DNA of 64,000 nucleotides, from assembly GCA_037176845.1 (NCBI GenBank), contig JAYKXP010000032.1, positions 310,001-374,000 on the forward strand, in the 5' to 3' direction. Positions within the stretch are counted from its first letter, which is position 1, and each line of letters starts with the position of its first letter. The position numbers and the translations under genes are program-made. Of the stretch, positions 12,108 to 24,623 are shown piece by piece. Origin of the DNA: Paramarasmius palmivorus (taxonomy: Eukaryota > Basidiomycota > Agaricomycetes > Agaricales > Marasmiaceae). The notes under the pieces were generated by a model. It saw nothing but the letters and a program-made list of their open reading frames with translations, searched no databases and was not told where the DNA came from.

Positions 12108-13593
12108 GGCAGATCACCGCGCACAGAGGTATGTAGCCTTTTCCGGTCGTTGTCAGAAGTCAATTTTACCGCCCGCGGACGCGACCGTTCCTTCCTAGTT
12201 ACTGAGCAGCATTCAGAGGTAGGGGATCAATGTGATTACGATCCTGTTCTTTGGGTCCAACGGTTTCCAAGGGCATTCCAGTTGATATTCATCTAAAAGC
12301 AACAGAAGTGACCACTGTATTATGACTTGAATACTAGGATGACAGCGAACTGCCCCCTTCTGCAGCTTTATTTGCTATGATTGTGCGACTGCATGCTTCT
12401 TCGTCGCCCGAGAGAGTGCGCGTCTGTATGAGTAAACATGAGTCTAAAAGTAGAAAATGAAACGCACCTATTGGCTGCATGTATCCCAAGTTCTGCCTCT
12501 TTGTGATCCTCTCCCGCAACAGGGTGTTAGTGGTTGCTGGGGACGCCTATAAGGCTTGATAAGAGCCCGGTCAGCCAAACCTTGCTTCCCAAATATTGCC
12601 AGTGTCATGAGCGAGTCTTGAAACGCGACGCTATCCACGCTCCAGACTATCGTTAGACGTCAGACATTGAGCAGGCCACACGTCGCAGACCTTAACCAGG
12701 CCTTAAGCTATCAGCATTAGGATGATGGTGTCACGAATCGGAAGAGCATTTCCCATAGGTACAGTCTGCCTACTTAGGGGAGACTAGCATTTCCCACACT
12801 TCCACTCTTTCCACCTTTCTCAAAAAATTTCCTTCTTGCATAGAATCTTGCAAGGTCGAAACTCGGTGTAATATCAAGCTTAGAAGATGTGACTGGAATC
12901 AGGATTGGATTGCCCTTGGCAAAAATGAGTGCGTAGATAATATCCTTACGATACTCCAAAGCTGATTGTACACGTAGTTCCATTCATTCCCCATTATCAC
13001 GATAACGATGTTGAGATAATTACCATCGCCTCCGATAAACGAATGCGTCTTGGTTTTTCGTATATGGGAAGCCCCAACAAGTGATGTCAGGCGGGGGTCG
13101 ACTCTCGAGAAAAGAAGCTGCACTCGATATCCGAGTCGTTTCGGATCATCGCACCTCGCAACGGACCGCTGCATCACGCTACACTGCAAGGGATGCCTCG
13201 GAAAGCTGTCTTTAGAGATAGGTGCAAGTCTTCCTTTTTTTAGGGCTCGGTATACCATGTATTACTGGACTTAGCATCACGAAACCTCGACGCGCAATCA
13301 ACTATTGCAACCTATATGAATGCTTATCGGGTCCCAGTATCGTACATCGGTATGTCAATCATTCACGTCGTCGTCCGGAATAAACTCTGAAAAACATCGC
13401 TACTCATCTTCAGTGATCTCTGTACCCGGTCTCACGCAGAGGTGGAGCACAAACTTCCATGTATTCTCCCCCGGCCAACCACACCGTAGCTCTACAACTT
13501 TCCGACGTCATGTCACGGAAAAAATTGACTCACGGCGCAAGGAACACGAAGGCCTCGGCGAAAGGAAATCTGCCTCAGCCTAGCAACAGCGCG
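12108..13593. other. Intergenic, no gene recognised
   Basis: Open frames on both strands are short, lack splice-compatible partners and have no domain signature. The last 60 bases are promoter for the LPMO gene. Confidence 0.45.
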
Positions 13594-13600
13594 TATAAAA
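13594..13600 (+). promoter_or_regulatory. TATA box of the AA9 LPMO gene
   Basis: TATAAAA lies 55-61 bp before the ATG at 13655, followed by a short pyrimidine-rich leader. Confidence 0.6.
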
Positions 13601-13654
13601 AGATCAACCACATTGCGGAAGTCCTTCACTGCATTGCCTTCTCGTAGATTCACC

Positions 13655-14705
13655 ATGAAGACCGGCATCTTGCTCGCACTTGCTGCCTCCGCTTCTGCGC
13701 ACACAATCTTCCAGGTAAAATTCATTCTCTATAATCTTAGTTTCGTCGCTAACACAAACATGTGCCGTAGCAAATGTACGTGAATGGTGAGGATCAAGGT
13801 CATCTTGAGGGTATTCGTGTGCCCGACTACGACGGAGTGCGTACACAAAGCTACTAATGACCGGTCAGACACTTACTTCCGAGTCCCAGCCCATCCAAGA
13901 CGTTACCTCGAACGGTAAGTATCAGAATCCGGTTACAAGTTCCACTTCACGCCTGATCAATGTGTAATAGATGTCATCTGTAACGGTGGAATCAATCCAT
14001 ACCACCAGCCTATTTCTCAGACCATTATAACCGTTCCTGCTGGCGCCGAAGTCACTGCTGAGTGGCACCACACTCTCGACGGCGCTACTGGCGCTTCGGA
14101 CGACCCAATTGATGCGTCTCACAAGGGTCCCGTCATCACCTACCTGTCAGCATAACCTATGTCCTCACCTTTCTGTTGACTCACACGCCGATCGAACGCA
14201 GCGCAAAGGTCGATGATGCCCTCGACCTCGACGTTACCGGTCTCAAGTGGTTCAAGATCTACGAGGATGGCTACGATACTGCATCAGGCACTTGGGCCGT
14301 CGACAAACTCATTGCCAACAAGGGCAAGGTATCATTCAAGATCCCTGACTGTATCCCTGCTGGCCAATACCTCATGAGACACGAACTCATCGGTAAGCTG
14401 AGATCAATGTCATCCCTTATCAGGCGCTGAATCTCTTTGTTGAACAGCTCTCCATGCTGCCGGTTCATACCCCGGTGCCCAACTATACATGGAATGTGCT
14501 CAGCTCGAGATCACTGGTGGCGGAAGTGCAAGCCCTGCCACTGTCAGCTTCCCTGGTGCTTACGCCGGTAGCGACCCTGGTATCACTATCAACATCTACC
14601 AGAGCCTCACTGGTTATACAATTCCTGGTGAGATTTACGTCTGATTCGGCTCAATCGTTTGCTAAACGCGCCCATAATCTAGGACCGGAAGTATTCACCT
14701 GCTAA
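13655..14705 (+). CDS. AA9 lytic polysaccharide monooxygenase (former GH61), secreted
   Basis: Seven exons (13655-13714, 13771-13836, 13890-13914, 13971-14145, 14202-14392, 14448-14627, 14683-14705) give 239 residues in phase. The signal peptide ends ...AASASA so the mature protein starts HTIFQQMYVNG; the N-terminal His is half of the copper histidine brace. The second copper His lies in DASHKGPV family context, or the WHHTLDG segment before it; the usual [17 protein letters not shown] gives the conserved His, Gln and axial Tyr. Cysteines in VICNGG and YMECAQ would form the standard disulfide. AA9 enzymes cut cellulose and other beta-glucans oxidatively with copper and a reductant. There is no CBM1 binding module; the protein ends just after the core. 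Neighbouring DOMON, GH79 and peroxidase genes fit a plant-cell-wall-degrading lifestyle. Confidence 0.95.
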
Positions 14706-14892
14706 AGTAACAGTTCGATGGAAAGAAGTAGAAGCAAATATGATGTATCTAATGAATGTCATACCCATTCATTTGAAGAACTGTTATTGTTGTACATTTC
14801 GGCGACTAGAATATAAGGTACAAGGTTGTACATCCGTTAAATCGTGCCTTCACCTTCCTGTTTGCGATAAGCGCCAAGCGTTTGGCCGGCGC

Positions 14893-16668
14893 TTATGGCC
14901 CGAAATCCTCATCATCCTCAGTAGTAGGTAATGGTGGCCAAAAGGGGGTCTCGTCCGTTCCATCCTCAGCAGGTCGAAGGATGCGAATGGCTTCTTTAAA
15001 CACTGCTTCGGCATGTACCGCTGCAACGTCTGGAGGCTCCGTGAGAGGCAACACAGGGAGTTGCGGAACTAAGATGTAATTTGACAGATCTGCAAGCCTC
15101 GATGGCGGTGGCGATGACACCGGACAGCGTTGGTTGTAAAATGAGGTGAAAAGTGGAGAGACAGGCTCGGTGTCTCTACTAAGTGTTAGAGTGGCTTCAA
15201 GGTAAGGCTTCAGTAGATCACTGGGCGAGCTTTCGTTTGGGTTGGGGGTTGAAATGTATACAATCCCTGTTAGGTCACATCAGAGCCAATCCCATGGGTA
15301 AGGTGGCGATGGCTTACATTTCCCTTGGGGTGTGGACATCGTGCCCTCGCCTACTATGAGGACATCTACTGCTGATGGTGCAGATCCAGTAGAGAGTGAA
15401 CTCGGCGGGAATACGAGGACACCTGCATCTATTCCATTGGATGACGATGCAGAGCCATCAGTGTCCGCCTCTTGTCCCTCGATAGCTTCGTTTTGCCTGA
15501 CTTCAGTCGTAGCAGGTAGGAAAGAGAGAGCCTGGTTAATGATCGCGACACATCTCGCGACTGTGGTGTAATCCGTATCTTGTTGCAATTCCAGGAGTTT
15601 TTCCTCTGGAAGTAGCTCTTTGGGAATTCGAGTGGCGGAAGAAATCATGAGATGACATGTGATCGCTTCAGGCCATTCGTCGAAGTGGATGATATACTTA
15701 GGAGTTTCTGGGCTTTGTGACCCTTCGGAGTGTGTTTCTTCTGCTCGTTTGATGGAAGAAAGGGTTTTCCCGAGAATGTATACGCCACTAGCGACTGCCG
15801 AAGTCCGACAGAAGCCTTGGGCAATCTCGCCGGAGCTTCCATAATGCCCTAACAGAAATGGGGAAGGACCATAGCGGCCAGCAGAAAGAAGATATCGATG
15901 TATACGCTGGAGGGCAGGTAGTGTTGGATCTAGTCTTTGAATGAGCAGACATTTTAGATGAGTGGACAGGAGACATACCAGTCGAGGACTGGCAGTAGCT
16001 GAGAGCGTACGCAATAGCTGCCGCCATATCCTCGTTCAACGAGAACTTGGACTTCAAGAAGCCAATGTACGGTTTATCTTTCATCTCCTCCAACTCTTTC
16101 GAACCTTCAAACTCTCCCATTGCAAATTGCAGAAATCGCATCAACCGACGCTTGTCGACAAGTGAGATGGATTTATCCTTGAAGATATCCTCCTTGCTAC
16201 CCGGAACGGTTTTCACAGTTCCTGATGGATGATAAACGGCAACTTGTTGTATGAGACGAAAACCACCGTATCGCGATACACCCGACTGGATGATAGAGGA
16301 AATTAGGGGTCCAGTAGACGGGATCATGGTGGGTGACAGCGATATCGAATACTGTTTGCACTGCGGTAGAATGCCTCCAGATCGAGAGAAAGAAGAATAT
16401 AGTTCGGAGACGCTACTCTTAGAGAGTTTGTCCTGCCATTGGATGAACTCGTCCTGAGTAAGACTTGCTTCATCTCCGCCGTAGTATGGATTTTCGTCTA
16501 TATGAGCAACTTTGAAGCCGGCTTTGGAGAGAGCACTGAATTCTCGATCTGCTTGAGAAAAGGCATTTTCGTTGACTGTCGAAAAGCTAGAGCTCACGCA
16601 GCTGTGATTGACTCTGTAAGCCCAGTCCCTAGTATGACGACATCGAATGCCCCTTCATCGCGATCCAT
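14893..16668 (-). CDS. MRS6: Rab escort protein (GDI/REP family)
   Basis: Four exons (16668-16598, 16535-15979, 15929-15318, 15266-14893) join in phase to 537 residues. The N terminus has the GDI/REP nucleotide-fold motif FDVVILGTGLTESITAAALS followed by HIDENPYYGGDEASL. FLQFAMGEFEG, GFLKSKFSLNEDMAAAIAYAL and CRTSAVASGVYILGK are the conserved sequence blocks of the superfamily, and the inserted acidic and Ser-rich loop after EVRQNEA is typical of REP rather than GDI. REP presents newly made Rab proteins to geranylgeranyl transferase II and delivers them to membranes. The first acceptor was chosen because only CTTTGGAGAGAGCACTGAATTC region splicing at 16536 keeps the AAALSKAG motif. Divergent from GH79 with a 477-bp shared upstream region. 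Assignment as REP rather than GDI is fairly sure. Confidence 0.9.
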
Positions 16669-17145
16669 CTTGCGTGAACCTAAAAAATAACTAGTGAAGA
16701 TTAAGATATGGTTTGTGCCAGGGGGAAGAAAAGAAATTATGAACGCACTTTACGTCTTGACAGTGAGGTATGTATGTAGTGGTCAACAATCAAGAAACGC
16801 GGTCCATCATTTTGACTGTCATGTCCTCGTCAGCGCTTCTGCTCTTCCACGTTTCACCACACAAGGACCTACTACACGAGCTCTCAAATGCCCTTTATTT
16901 TCCCGGTTTCTAGACGTGACGGAACGAGTATGGGCTTGAAGAGATTGCGATTTTTCGGTATTTACATCGAGCACACCAGATTGAACAACATGCGGTCCGC
17001 TATATAGCAGTCATGGGGCAGTAGCCCAGTCAATCATTGGTGATATATCACCTATTGTATAGCTCTCGTGAACTCGCATTCGCATTGAATCAGCAATAAA
17101 GGTCTCGAAGCCTCGAAGATACCTTTCGCAACATCCGGGCCAATC
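16669..17145. promoter_or_regulatory. Divergent promoter region between REP and GH79 genes
   Basis: This 477-bp gap separates two genes reading away from each other. TATATA at 17001-17006 lies about 140 bp before the GH79 start and may serve it. No TATA box is seen on the REP side, as usual for a housekeeping gene. Confidence 0.4.
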
Positions 17146-19029
17146 ATGTTGTTCCCATATCTTCTACTCTTCGCCCAGTCTGCCTCATCTGCTAATGTTA
17201 CTGTAGCCCTGGACGTTTTCATTCCCACACGCCCTCCGCCAACATCGCAGACCCTTTCCCCCGGTCTCGTCGCCTTCTCCATCGAACAAGATAGATGGCC
17301 AGATTGGGCACGCAGTACGTTCGCGTATAACGCGTTCAACAATCTTCGAGACCTCACGGGAGAGCTTTGGGTTCGAATTGGCGCCAACTCACAAGATAGG
17401 ACGATCTTTGATTCTACAGTAGAGGTTCGTTCATGTTGGGTCTGTAATCCGCGGCCAGAAGAATTGACGAGCTTCAGGAATCGATATATATGTCCCACGC
17501 GAGCCCACGCCCAATACTCCTTACCCCGAGGCCGCAAACCTCACCGTAGGAGATGGGTTCTATGCCCTTGTCACCCAACTTCCGCCCAGCACACATACAA
17601 TATTTGGACTGAACTTCGGGATGAGCAATGTTAGCATTGCGGTAGCTCAAGCTGAATCTATTACGCGTGCTTTCCGGCTTCCAGAAGTCAGGAAGAAAGG
17701 CATCACGTTGGATTTCTTGGAGATCGGTAACGAAATAAACTATTATGGACATCCAGATGTCGGAACGAGAGACAACGCAACCTGGAGTCCTCGAGAATAT
17801 GTCCCTCAGTATGTACACATGTTCTTTCTGCGTCTACCGATACCTGACATGCATATAGATGGTACGAATTCGCATCCGCTATAACTCGTGCAATTGGCCT
17901 CACCGGCCACTCAAGAACGAGGTTCTGGGGCGGATCCTTCGGAGGTTCGAACACCTTTGGGTTCACCGCAAAGAAAATCTTCGATGAAGGTTATCTAGAT
18001 TCTCAGCCGGGTGCTTTAGTTACAGCGTACGTATCTTGCACTTAGGTGAATTCAATCCTGACCTGTGTATCCAGGCTCTCTCAACATCGTTACTCTGGTT
18101 CTTTTTGTCAGGGTTCTGCCTCACTTCTTCAAGAGCTGATGGATAAAGAGACGATCAAAACAAACCTAACAATGTTTTACGAGGACATCGTGGAAACTCG
18201 ACGGCGAGGATTGAGATATGTTCTCGGTGAAACAAATAGCTATTCATGCCATGTAGGTGCTACACTTTCATCCACCGTTGTGTAGATGCTGATATTGAGC
18301 TCAGGGAGCACCTAATGTCTCCAATACCGCAGGTGCCGCCTTATGGAGTTTGACGTATGCATTAGCAGCAGCCTCTATAGGCATCGATCAAGTATTCTTC
18401 CATCATGGAATTGGTTATAAGTATAACTTCGTGAGCCCATCATCAGTTCTCAATTTCAGCCATATCTCAAGTATCTACCTCTAGATTCAACCAGTAACAC
18501 TTAACCGCTCAATCCTCGACGCCTCCCCTCTTCCTTCGCCCATACCTCCGCACATTCAGCCAGGATACTATGCCGCGATCATAGCCGGCGAGGTAATAGG
18601 TCGCTCCCCAGAGACGAAGAAGATTGTCGAGCTGCAAGTTGAGGAGAAACATGTCGCGGGTTTCGCGGTGTACGAGTCAAAGCGACTGAGAACAGCAATA
18701 TTTGTTAACCTCAAGGCATACTTCCGTGATCAAGAACCGAAGAGAGGGAAGGTGAAAATTGAACTGTATGCCGATGCCGGTCTCAGGAACGGAGAGATTA
18801 AGCGCCTGCATATCGGGTGAGGAAACACGGACCTTACTTAGACAGTCATCAGCTAATATCCATGTTCAGCTCGGCAGACGATACCTCAGGTTTAACGTGG
18901 GGCGGAAGGACGTATGAAACTGAAGATGGGCTTGCTAGTGGCCAAGAAGAGGTTGAGATAGTAGACCTAGACGATGGCATAGATGTATGGGACACAGAGG
19001 TCGTTGTCGTCAGCTTTAGCTCACAATGA
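17146..19029 (+). CDS. GH79 family beta-glucuronidase-like glycoside hydrolase, secreted
   Basis: Seven exons (17146-17428, 17478-17808, 17859-18026, 18075-18252, 18305-18430, 18485-18816, 18870-19029) give 525 residues. A signal peptide (MLFPYLLLFAQSASSA) is followed by SPGLVAFSIEQDRWPDW, YNAFNNLRDLTGELWVRIGA, typical of fungal GH79. The acid/base Glu sits in LEIGNEINYYG and the nucleophile Glu in YVLGETNSYSCHG, so both catalytic residues are present. RFWGGSFGGSNTFGF and the C-terminal beta-sandwich (HVAGFAVYESKRL) complete the family pattern. Such enzymes release glucuronic acid or its 4-O-methyl form from arabinogalactan proteins and related glycans. The first donor is weak (GTTCAT) and was chosen because it is the one that keeps phase; one or two residues around that join may be wrong. 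Convergent with the FunK1 gene. Confidence 0.9.
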
Positions 19030-19172
19030 AAAAATCATTTAAGGTTTCGCGTCCTTTTGTAATTGCGCCATGCTCCCAGCCTAATGACAGCTGTACAGGT
19101 ATGATTACATGTAGTTCTACAAAAGATAGTTTATCCAAAAATACTGTAAAGCGAATGAGAAAATTCCTAACA

Positions 19173-21369
19173 TCAGAAGTCCGACCTCGCTCTCTTAGAG
19201 GCCTTCTCTTCATTCGCCTCTGCTTCGACCTCGGATTCGGTCTTCTTGCGCCTCCTGCTTCCATCGCCACCGAACACAGAAGAGGTAATATCGCGCTCAG
19301 GGCTACGGGTCTGTTGAATAAGCTCTTCCTTCCCCTCAAGCACCTTGTTAAACCTTTCCAACATCCACGTTGGCTTGTTGATCACCCGAAGCTTATCCTC
19401 GTTGTAATGAACCATAGCCCAGTCAAGGTCGTCTGGCTTATACCCATCCTTGTCCATGTCGGGTGAATACCAACTAATATAATAGCGTCCGATAAACATG
19501 AGCTCGAGGTTGTAGATCAGGTTCGATAGTGGACTTCTGATCAACTTCGCCTCCGAGCACATGTAGCGGTCAATGAAGTCGACCTTCTTGCCGTCGCCAC
19601 CCTTTGCTTCGCTGGGTGGACGCCCGCCGTCGTAAGAACGCGCTATTTGATCCTCGACTTCTTCCGCGGTGAGCCCGTGGCGACCGTACATGAGGGTCAA
19701 CCAACAGAGAACGTGGTAGAACGATTCTTGGTCGTCTATGAGGGAGTGCTCCACATCACAAGGCTTCTTTGAAAGGAGTATGGCTGCCATGAATTGCCAT
19801 GTGCCCTAAATGCGGTCTGGTCAAGACTAGAAGTAGAGAAAGCGGAAAAAATGTCACGTACCACGCGCTCAGCAGGCTCTGGCTCTGGGAGAGACACGGG
19901 CTTGCTATATTCCCAGTTGACCAGCAAACCTTCGCCTTCGTCGGATATGAGAATATTGGCGACGCTGATGTCTCGATGAATAACCTTGGCTTTGTCCCAT
20001 GCCTCATAGCTCGCTAAATAAAGCATAAGTATTGGATGGGTTCGATTGAAAAGGGAGCATACCTTCAATGGCATGGGACATGCACTGTAACAGTTCATAG
20101 TTGTTCTTAAACGTCGATATATTGCGCCCACATTGTATAAACACGGTGAAGCAGTGTTGATGTGAATGCAACACGACGTCGGGGAAGGATGCTGAACTGT
20201 ACTCGCGTGTTCGCGTTGTCTGCCAGTGGCCTACGGCGTCGCCACTCGCCATTACATCTGGAATATGGGGAACACCGTGCGCTTTCAAGGAGGCATACAT
20301 GTTCGCCTCCTTATCAACAGCATAATCAAGGGGCCTCCAAGCGTCCTTGAGGTAACGACGTACACCTTGATTGTCGAGTACGAGGAAGCCGCGGGTACAG
20401 CAGCCAACAGGGGATCCAGAGCCCTGAAAGTCCAATTTACCGCCGACAAAGGCATGCTCTGCACTGTTTTCGTCAGTGAACTCGAACTGCCACACCCTGT
20501 CGTTATCATCCATTTTGAGGGCATCCCGGACTTCTTGAGCACGTAATGGATCCTTTATCTCGGTGACAGACGAGTCATAGCCTCGAGTTTCGGGTGAAGC
20601 CTGATTGTAACGCCATAAAAAGTCGACAAGGAAAGGCTCTTCGTAATAACAGAACTTTCGAGTGACAACCGCACCCTCACGGTCCCATCGAATGAGTCGG
20701 GCATTCTTTCGCGTGATTTGGATCGAGAATGTGTGTGTACGGAACTGGCTAGTGAGCTGTGCCCCAGCATAAGTCGTTAGCTCAGCACGTGTGTCTCGGG
20801 CTTGCTGCGTGTTCTTTTCGAATGGCGCGTCTTCTTCAATAATGTCGTCCGATCCATCGTCGAATCCGTCGGCAGTTTCTGCCCATTTGAGTTCCATGAA
20901 AAATTCGGTACGAGTGATGTCGTTGCGGGTGACACCTGCCTCCTTGATATACGCGGAAATGTCTGGTGTAGTAAGCCCAGGTTGATGTGCCCAATTGGTG
21001 TCGTCGGGATCCTGAGAAGTGTCGATGAAGCTGAGATCAGGGCAGTAGCTCTCCATGATCTTGATCTAAACAACCGACAAGACTTCAGTGGATGGCCTTT
21101 CAATGACATAAAGAAACACGCACCATAGGTTCATACATCTGGGCCTCTTTGTGAATGCCATCGCCATGACCAACTTCCCAAAGTTCCTGCTTCATAAACT
21201 CTTTCTCGAGAGAAATTTGCGGGAAAAATTCGTCCAAGAATTCTTGGGGATCAACGGGTCCAACAAACTTGCGCTCCATTTCTGAACCTACCCGCGTCAT
21301 CCGCTTGTCGCGTTTGACAGAGATGTGAGGAAGGTGGTAGTAAGGGAGAGAGCCAAAATCTCCAGGCAT
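19173..21369 (-). CDS. FunK1-type protein kinase-like protein
   Basis: Four exons (21369-21124, 21065-20063, 20013-19862, 19805-19173) encode 677 residues. The long N-terminal part contains the family block TEFFMELKW and SFRTHTFSIQITRKNARLIRWDREG-like region; the kinase part shows VRRYLKDAWRP (candidate ATP-site Lys), KVIHRDISVANILI (HRD catalytic loop with the downstream Asn), GTWQFMAAILL and DDQESFYHVLCW, all signatures of fungal FunK1. The position of the DFG aspartate reads GLLVNWEYSK, with Asn instead of Asp, so metal binding may be weakened. The C-terminal tail is basic (RRRKK, KRARSDF), possibly a nuclear signal. FunK1 genes are expanded in multicellular mushrooms; substrates are unknown. 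TATATAA lies about 55 bp upstream of the start. Confidence 0.9.
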
Positions 21370-21423
21370 ATTGGTGATAGAAAATAGAGACAGAAACTAA
21401 GCTGCCGGTCATTCTTGCACTGG

Positions 21424-21430
21424 TTATATA
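21424..21430 (-). promoter_or_regulatory. TATA box of the FunK1 gene
   Basis: On the minus strand TATATAA, 55-61 bp before the ATG at 21369, inside the 223-bp gap shared with the divergent membrane-protein gene. Confidence 0.5.
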
Positions 21431-21592
21431 GTGGTGAAGGCGTTGATGGTGGCCGTCGAGAACAATGGGAGCGTTCATTAATCAATTGCCATTTCGGGGC
21501 AACTTGAGCGCCGGCAAGCGCCGAGAAAGGGCGGGCCGAGTCCGGATTCAGGAGAACGCATCGACCTCGTCGACCATACCATCACTTCGAGC

Positions 21593-22102
21593 ATGACCAG
21601 TCCCAGTACCACCTCTAAGTCAGTTGCAGCTGTCTGCTCGACTTTGGAACCAGGGTCTCAATTTCACCCAGATGAACATGGCAAAGCTCAAGGTGCCGGT
21701 GAACCATCATTACCAGCAAGGCAACTTCACCTACAGCTAGTCAACCAATGGTGGCTTACGGTGTTTCTATCCTGTTTTATCGTCGGCGTCGATATGTACC
21801 TCCTCTCGATCTCTTCGATGTCCGAATCGTCCGCTGCGGCTATCCCCCAGGCCCTCCTTCCTGTCGCCCATATTGTCGCAAGCATCTCTTCTTTATCGGC
21901 CGCCTTATCAGCGTTGGGCTCACTTTGTGCATGGGTTCTGATATTTTTGTATGGGCTAGGCATGCCGGGAAGGGTCAGGCTCGATAAAATTTGGATCAAT
22001 CCTTGGGCTCCGAAGCTTTCGGTGATCTGCGCTGGGGGGCTGCTGGTGGTGGATGTTGTCCTGGTTTTGGGTAGTTTTGCGTATTGGAGACTTTTTGGAT
22101 AA
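21593..22102 (+). CDS. Small multi-pass membrane protein, function unknown
   Basis: A single exon of 169 residues starts at an ATG just after the FunK1 promoter gap. The first ~45 residues are polar. Three hydrophobic segments follow, roughly residues 52-72 (LTVFLSCFIVGVDMYLLSIS), 83-120 (IVASISSLSAALSALGSLCAWVL, perhaps two helices) and 142-165 (LSVICAGGLLVVDVVLVLGS). No family is recognised. Similar small hydrophobic proteins are frequent orphans in Agaricomycete genomes. The 223-bp divergent spacing from FunK1 would allow shared regulation. Confidence 0.6.
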   Translation: MTSPSTTSKSVAAVCSTLEPGSQFHPDEHGKAQGAGEPSLPARQLHLQLVNQWWLTVFLSCFIVGVDMYLLSISSMSESSAAAIPQALLPVAHIVASISSLSAALSALGSLCAWVLIFLYGLGMPGRVRLDKIWINPWAPKLSVICAGGLLVVDVVLVLGSFAYWRLFG

Positions 22103-22601
22103 CACGATAAGACGTGCATATACTATCCCCTATCAGCATTCCTAAAATCCTTTAGTTCCTTGTACCTTTAACCATGTTGCACACTCTTAATCACGTCTAA
22201 CAGTAGGGACTTCGTCATCAGACACTTCATCTCATCCATAGTAGGTAGCCCGCACTTATCTTGCAAACTACCGTCATCGCGGTCTGTCCATCGGAGCCCC
22301 GGAAGCTGTGGCAGGCCCTAATCCTAAGGCCTATGTGTCCGTTCGTCGTTACTCCCCGTCACACTGATATTCCCTCTTTTTACCAACGATGCGATCTACA
22401 TAGCGCAGTGCCTGTTGGATTCTGGTGGTTTGTGTAATCTCCGTGTGCTTACTAAGCGTTTCTGAGCAGCCTAGGTTCATATATACACAGTTCCAAAGGC
22501 AATGTTAGCGTCAATATGGGTGTATTGGATGGTCTGGAAAGATTTTGAGCTCGTCCGAGGCTCGTCATCACTGTACTATGTAGTAGAGTATCGGTTTGAA
22601 C
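22103..22601. other. Intergenic, no gene seen
   Basis: Only short open frames without domain features between the membrane-protein stop codon and the left target-site copy (22602-22607) of the large inverted-repeat element. Confidence 0.45.
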
Positions 22602-24473
22602 TATTTGTATGCCGGTTTTTGTTGGACAAAAATCGTCCAAAGTCGTCCGGGAACGTCCAGGAAGTTCGTGGACGGTGATGGACGGTGATGGCTGGTGATG
22701 GACCGGAATGGACTACTTGATATACGTCCATTCACGTCTGTTATCGTCCTAGCACATCCAAGTGTGTCCATTGTCCGTCCGCAGGCATTCCGATACAAGG
22801 AGAAGAAACCAGGTTACGAGAGTCCATTGAAATGTGAGAAAAAATGGGACTAGCCGGAGACGGTCATTTAACCGCCTTTGGAATTGACTGGACGGCTCTT
22901 GGACGTTCCGTGGACCGCGCATGGACGATCGGCTAAGTAGGTTCGTCACGGAGTGTTCGGGGTCCTAATATTGATCTCGATTCCTTCTTACATTGTTCCC
23001 TCAGCTTTTTGCTCCCCAACCACCACCCGCCCCGCATCATATGCAATATTCCCTCATTCTCTTTGTTACGACGGCTCGTATTTCTGGCAGGAAAGGCATA
23101 TGAATTGGTTTTGAGGTACGTGGTCCATGTTTACGCTTTTTTTCGTACTCTCCTTTAATGAGGACCTTGGTTTCAAGATCAAGAAACTCCTCGCCGAGAC
23201 TATGTAGTACATACCGGCATGTCATGCAGCAAGACTCGGATGCAGCCGTCATCCTCACATTATCTGGTGGTCTTCAGAATCATAGCTAGGATGAAATGAT
23301 CAATTTAATCTTGATTTAATCTTCATTCGAGGATTCAACGAGGACTGGCTAACATGCGTTTTGCAGGTACCATGTAGCGTCGGATGTTTAGCCTCCATGC
23401 CTTTTACGAACCTATTTATTTATCCTCCATTGTGTTATAGAGTTCTGCTGGTTGAGAAATGACAATTTGGGACAGTCGACAACGCGTATTGTACCGTACG
23501 CTGCAAGATGTATGATATTTACCAAACTCTGATAAATAGGAGCACCTAGAAAAGCTCTTTAAATTTAGAAACTCAGTTAATCATGAATGTCGTTGATTAG
23601 ATATTAGATAGTTGAAGACGATTGAAATCTTCGAGTTATTGTGCCTAAGGCATGTCTTGAATGGAACCATGGTACTGTATGTACTGTATCCCGACTCTAA
23701 ATTCATTCTTGTTGAAAAACGCGTCAGAATTGAGAACCCATGCTGGTGGATGAAAATCTGCAGAGGCGGAATCAACTACCGTGATCATGACACTCAAGCC
23801 AGTTGGTATTAATCTTGTTTTAAACAAGAGCACTGGATCAAGAGCATAGATGTGTCAAAATGTCAAAGTCGCGATGAATAACTGGTCCTTGGACTTGTAT
23901 AACTTTACTTTTCAGGTGTTATATCATCAGGGACGCCACCTAGCTTGCAATTGCAAGTTGTTGTGTTACATTGTTCGAGTTTGAAGTTCCTTCTAGCCAA
24001 AGGTGTTTTCCCTTCGAATCACTGATACATGTTAAAGGACATACTGACAATTTTTGTAATGGGCAGTGCGTTCCCAACTGTACGCGACGTTCAAGCTTCA
24101 AGTTCCGTTTTTGGTATCTAGGTCTCGAGAACAGGCCAACTTACCATTTCCAGAAGTTCTAGCGCTCATGATTTGGATCCGCCGAGTCGGACCCCAGATA
24201 CCCCGTGACCCTTGGATGGTCTATGGACGCTCCGCGGACGTTCCTTGGACTTGCCTTGGACTGTCCATGGGTCAACCATGGACAGTCACCAAGGGTTCCA
24301 TTCCAGTTGTTCGAAGAGCGGTCTGGGACTGTCCATGGGAGGTGATGGATGGAAACCGATGATAATGGACGGTAATGGACGGTAATGGACGTGAGTCGAG
24401 CAGCCCATTCCAGTCCATTTCGGACCAATGCGGTCCATTCCGGTCTATAACTGCCCATAACTAGACTCGCAGG

Positions 24474-24553
24474 CCAGTCCGTGCGGAGACTTACCGAGGG
24501 TAGGACAAGTATGGAAGAGAGTGATGGGAGGTGTAAGTCTCCGCACGGACTGG
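24474..24553. repeat. Perfect 21-bp hairpin inside the element (left arm)
   Basis: CCAGTCCGTGCGGAGACTTA plus one base at 24474-24494 is repeated exactly as its reverse complement at 24533-24553, with a 38-nt loop. It sits immediately outside the left 66-bp inverted-repeat arm. Confidence 0.75.
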
Positions 24554-24557
24554 TATC

Positions 24558-24623
24558 CACCGCCGCGATTTTCGACCCAGTCACAATCAGTCACAAAATG
24601 TGACTTTGGACTTAGCCAAATTT
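24558..24623 (+). repeat. Left arm of 66-bp internal inverted repeat
   Basis: Contains CGATTTTCGACCC, GTCACAATCAGTCACAAAA and TTTGGACTTAGCCAAATTT. The reverse complement occurs at 25564-25629 with only two mismatches over 66 bases. The 940 bp between the arms has no coding capacity. Confidence 0.75.
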
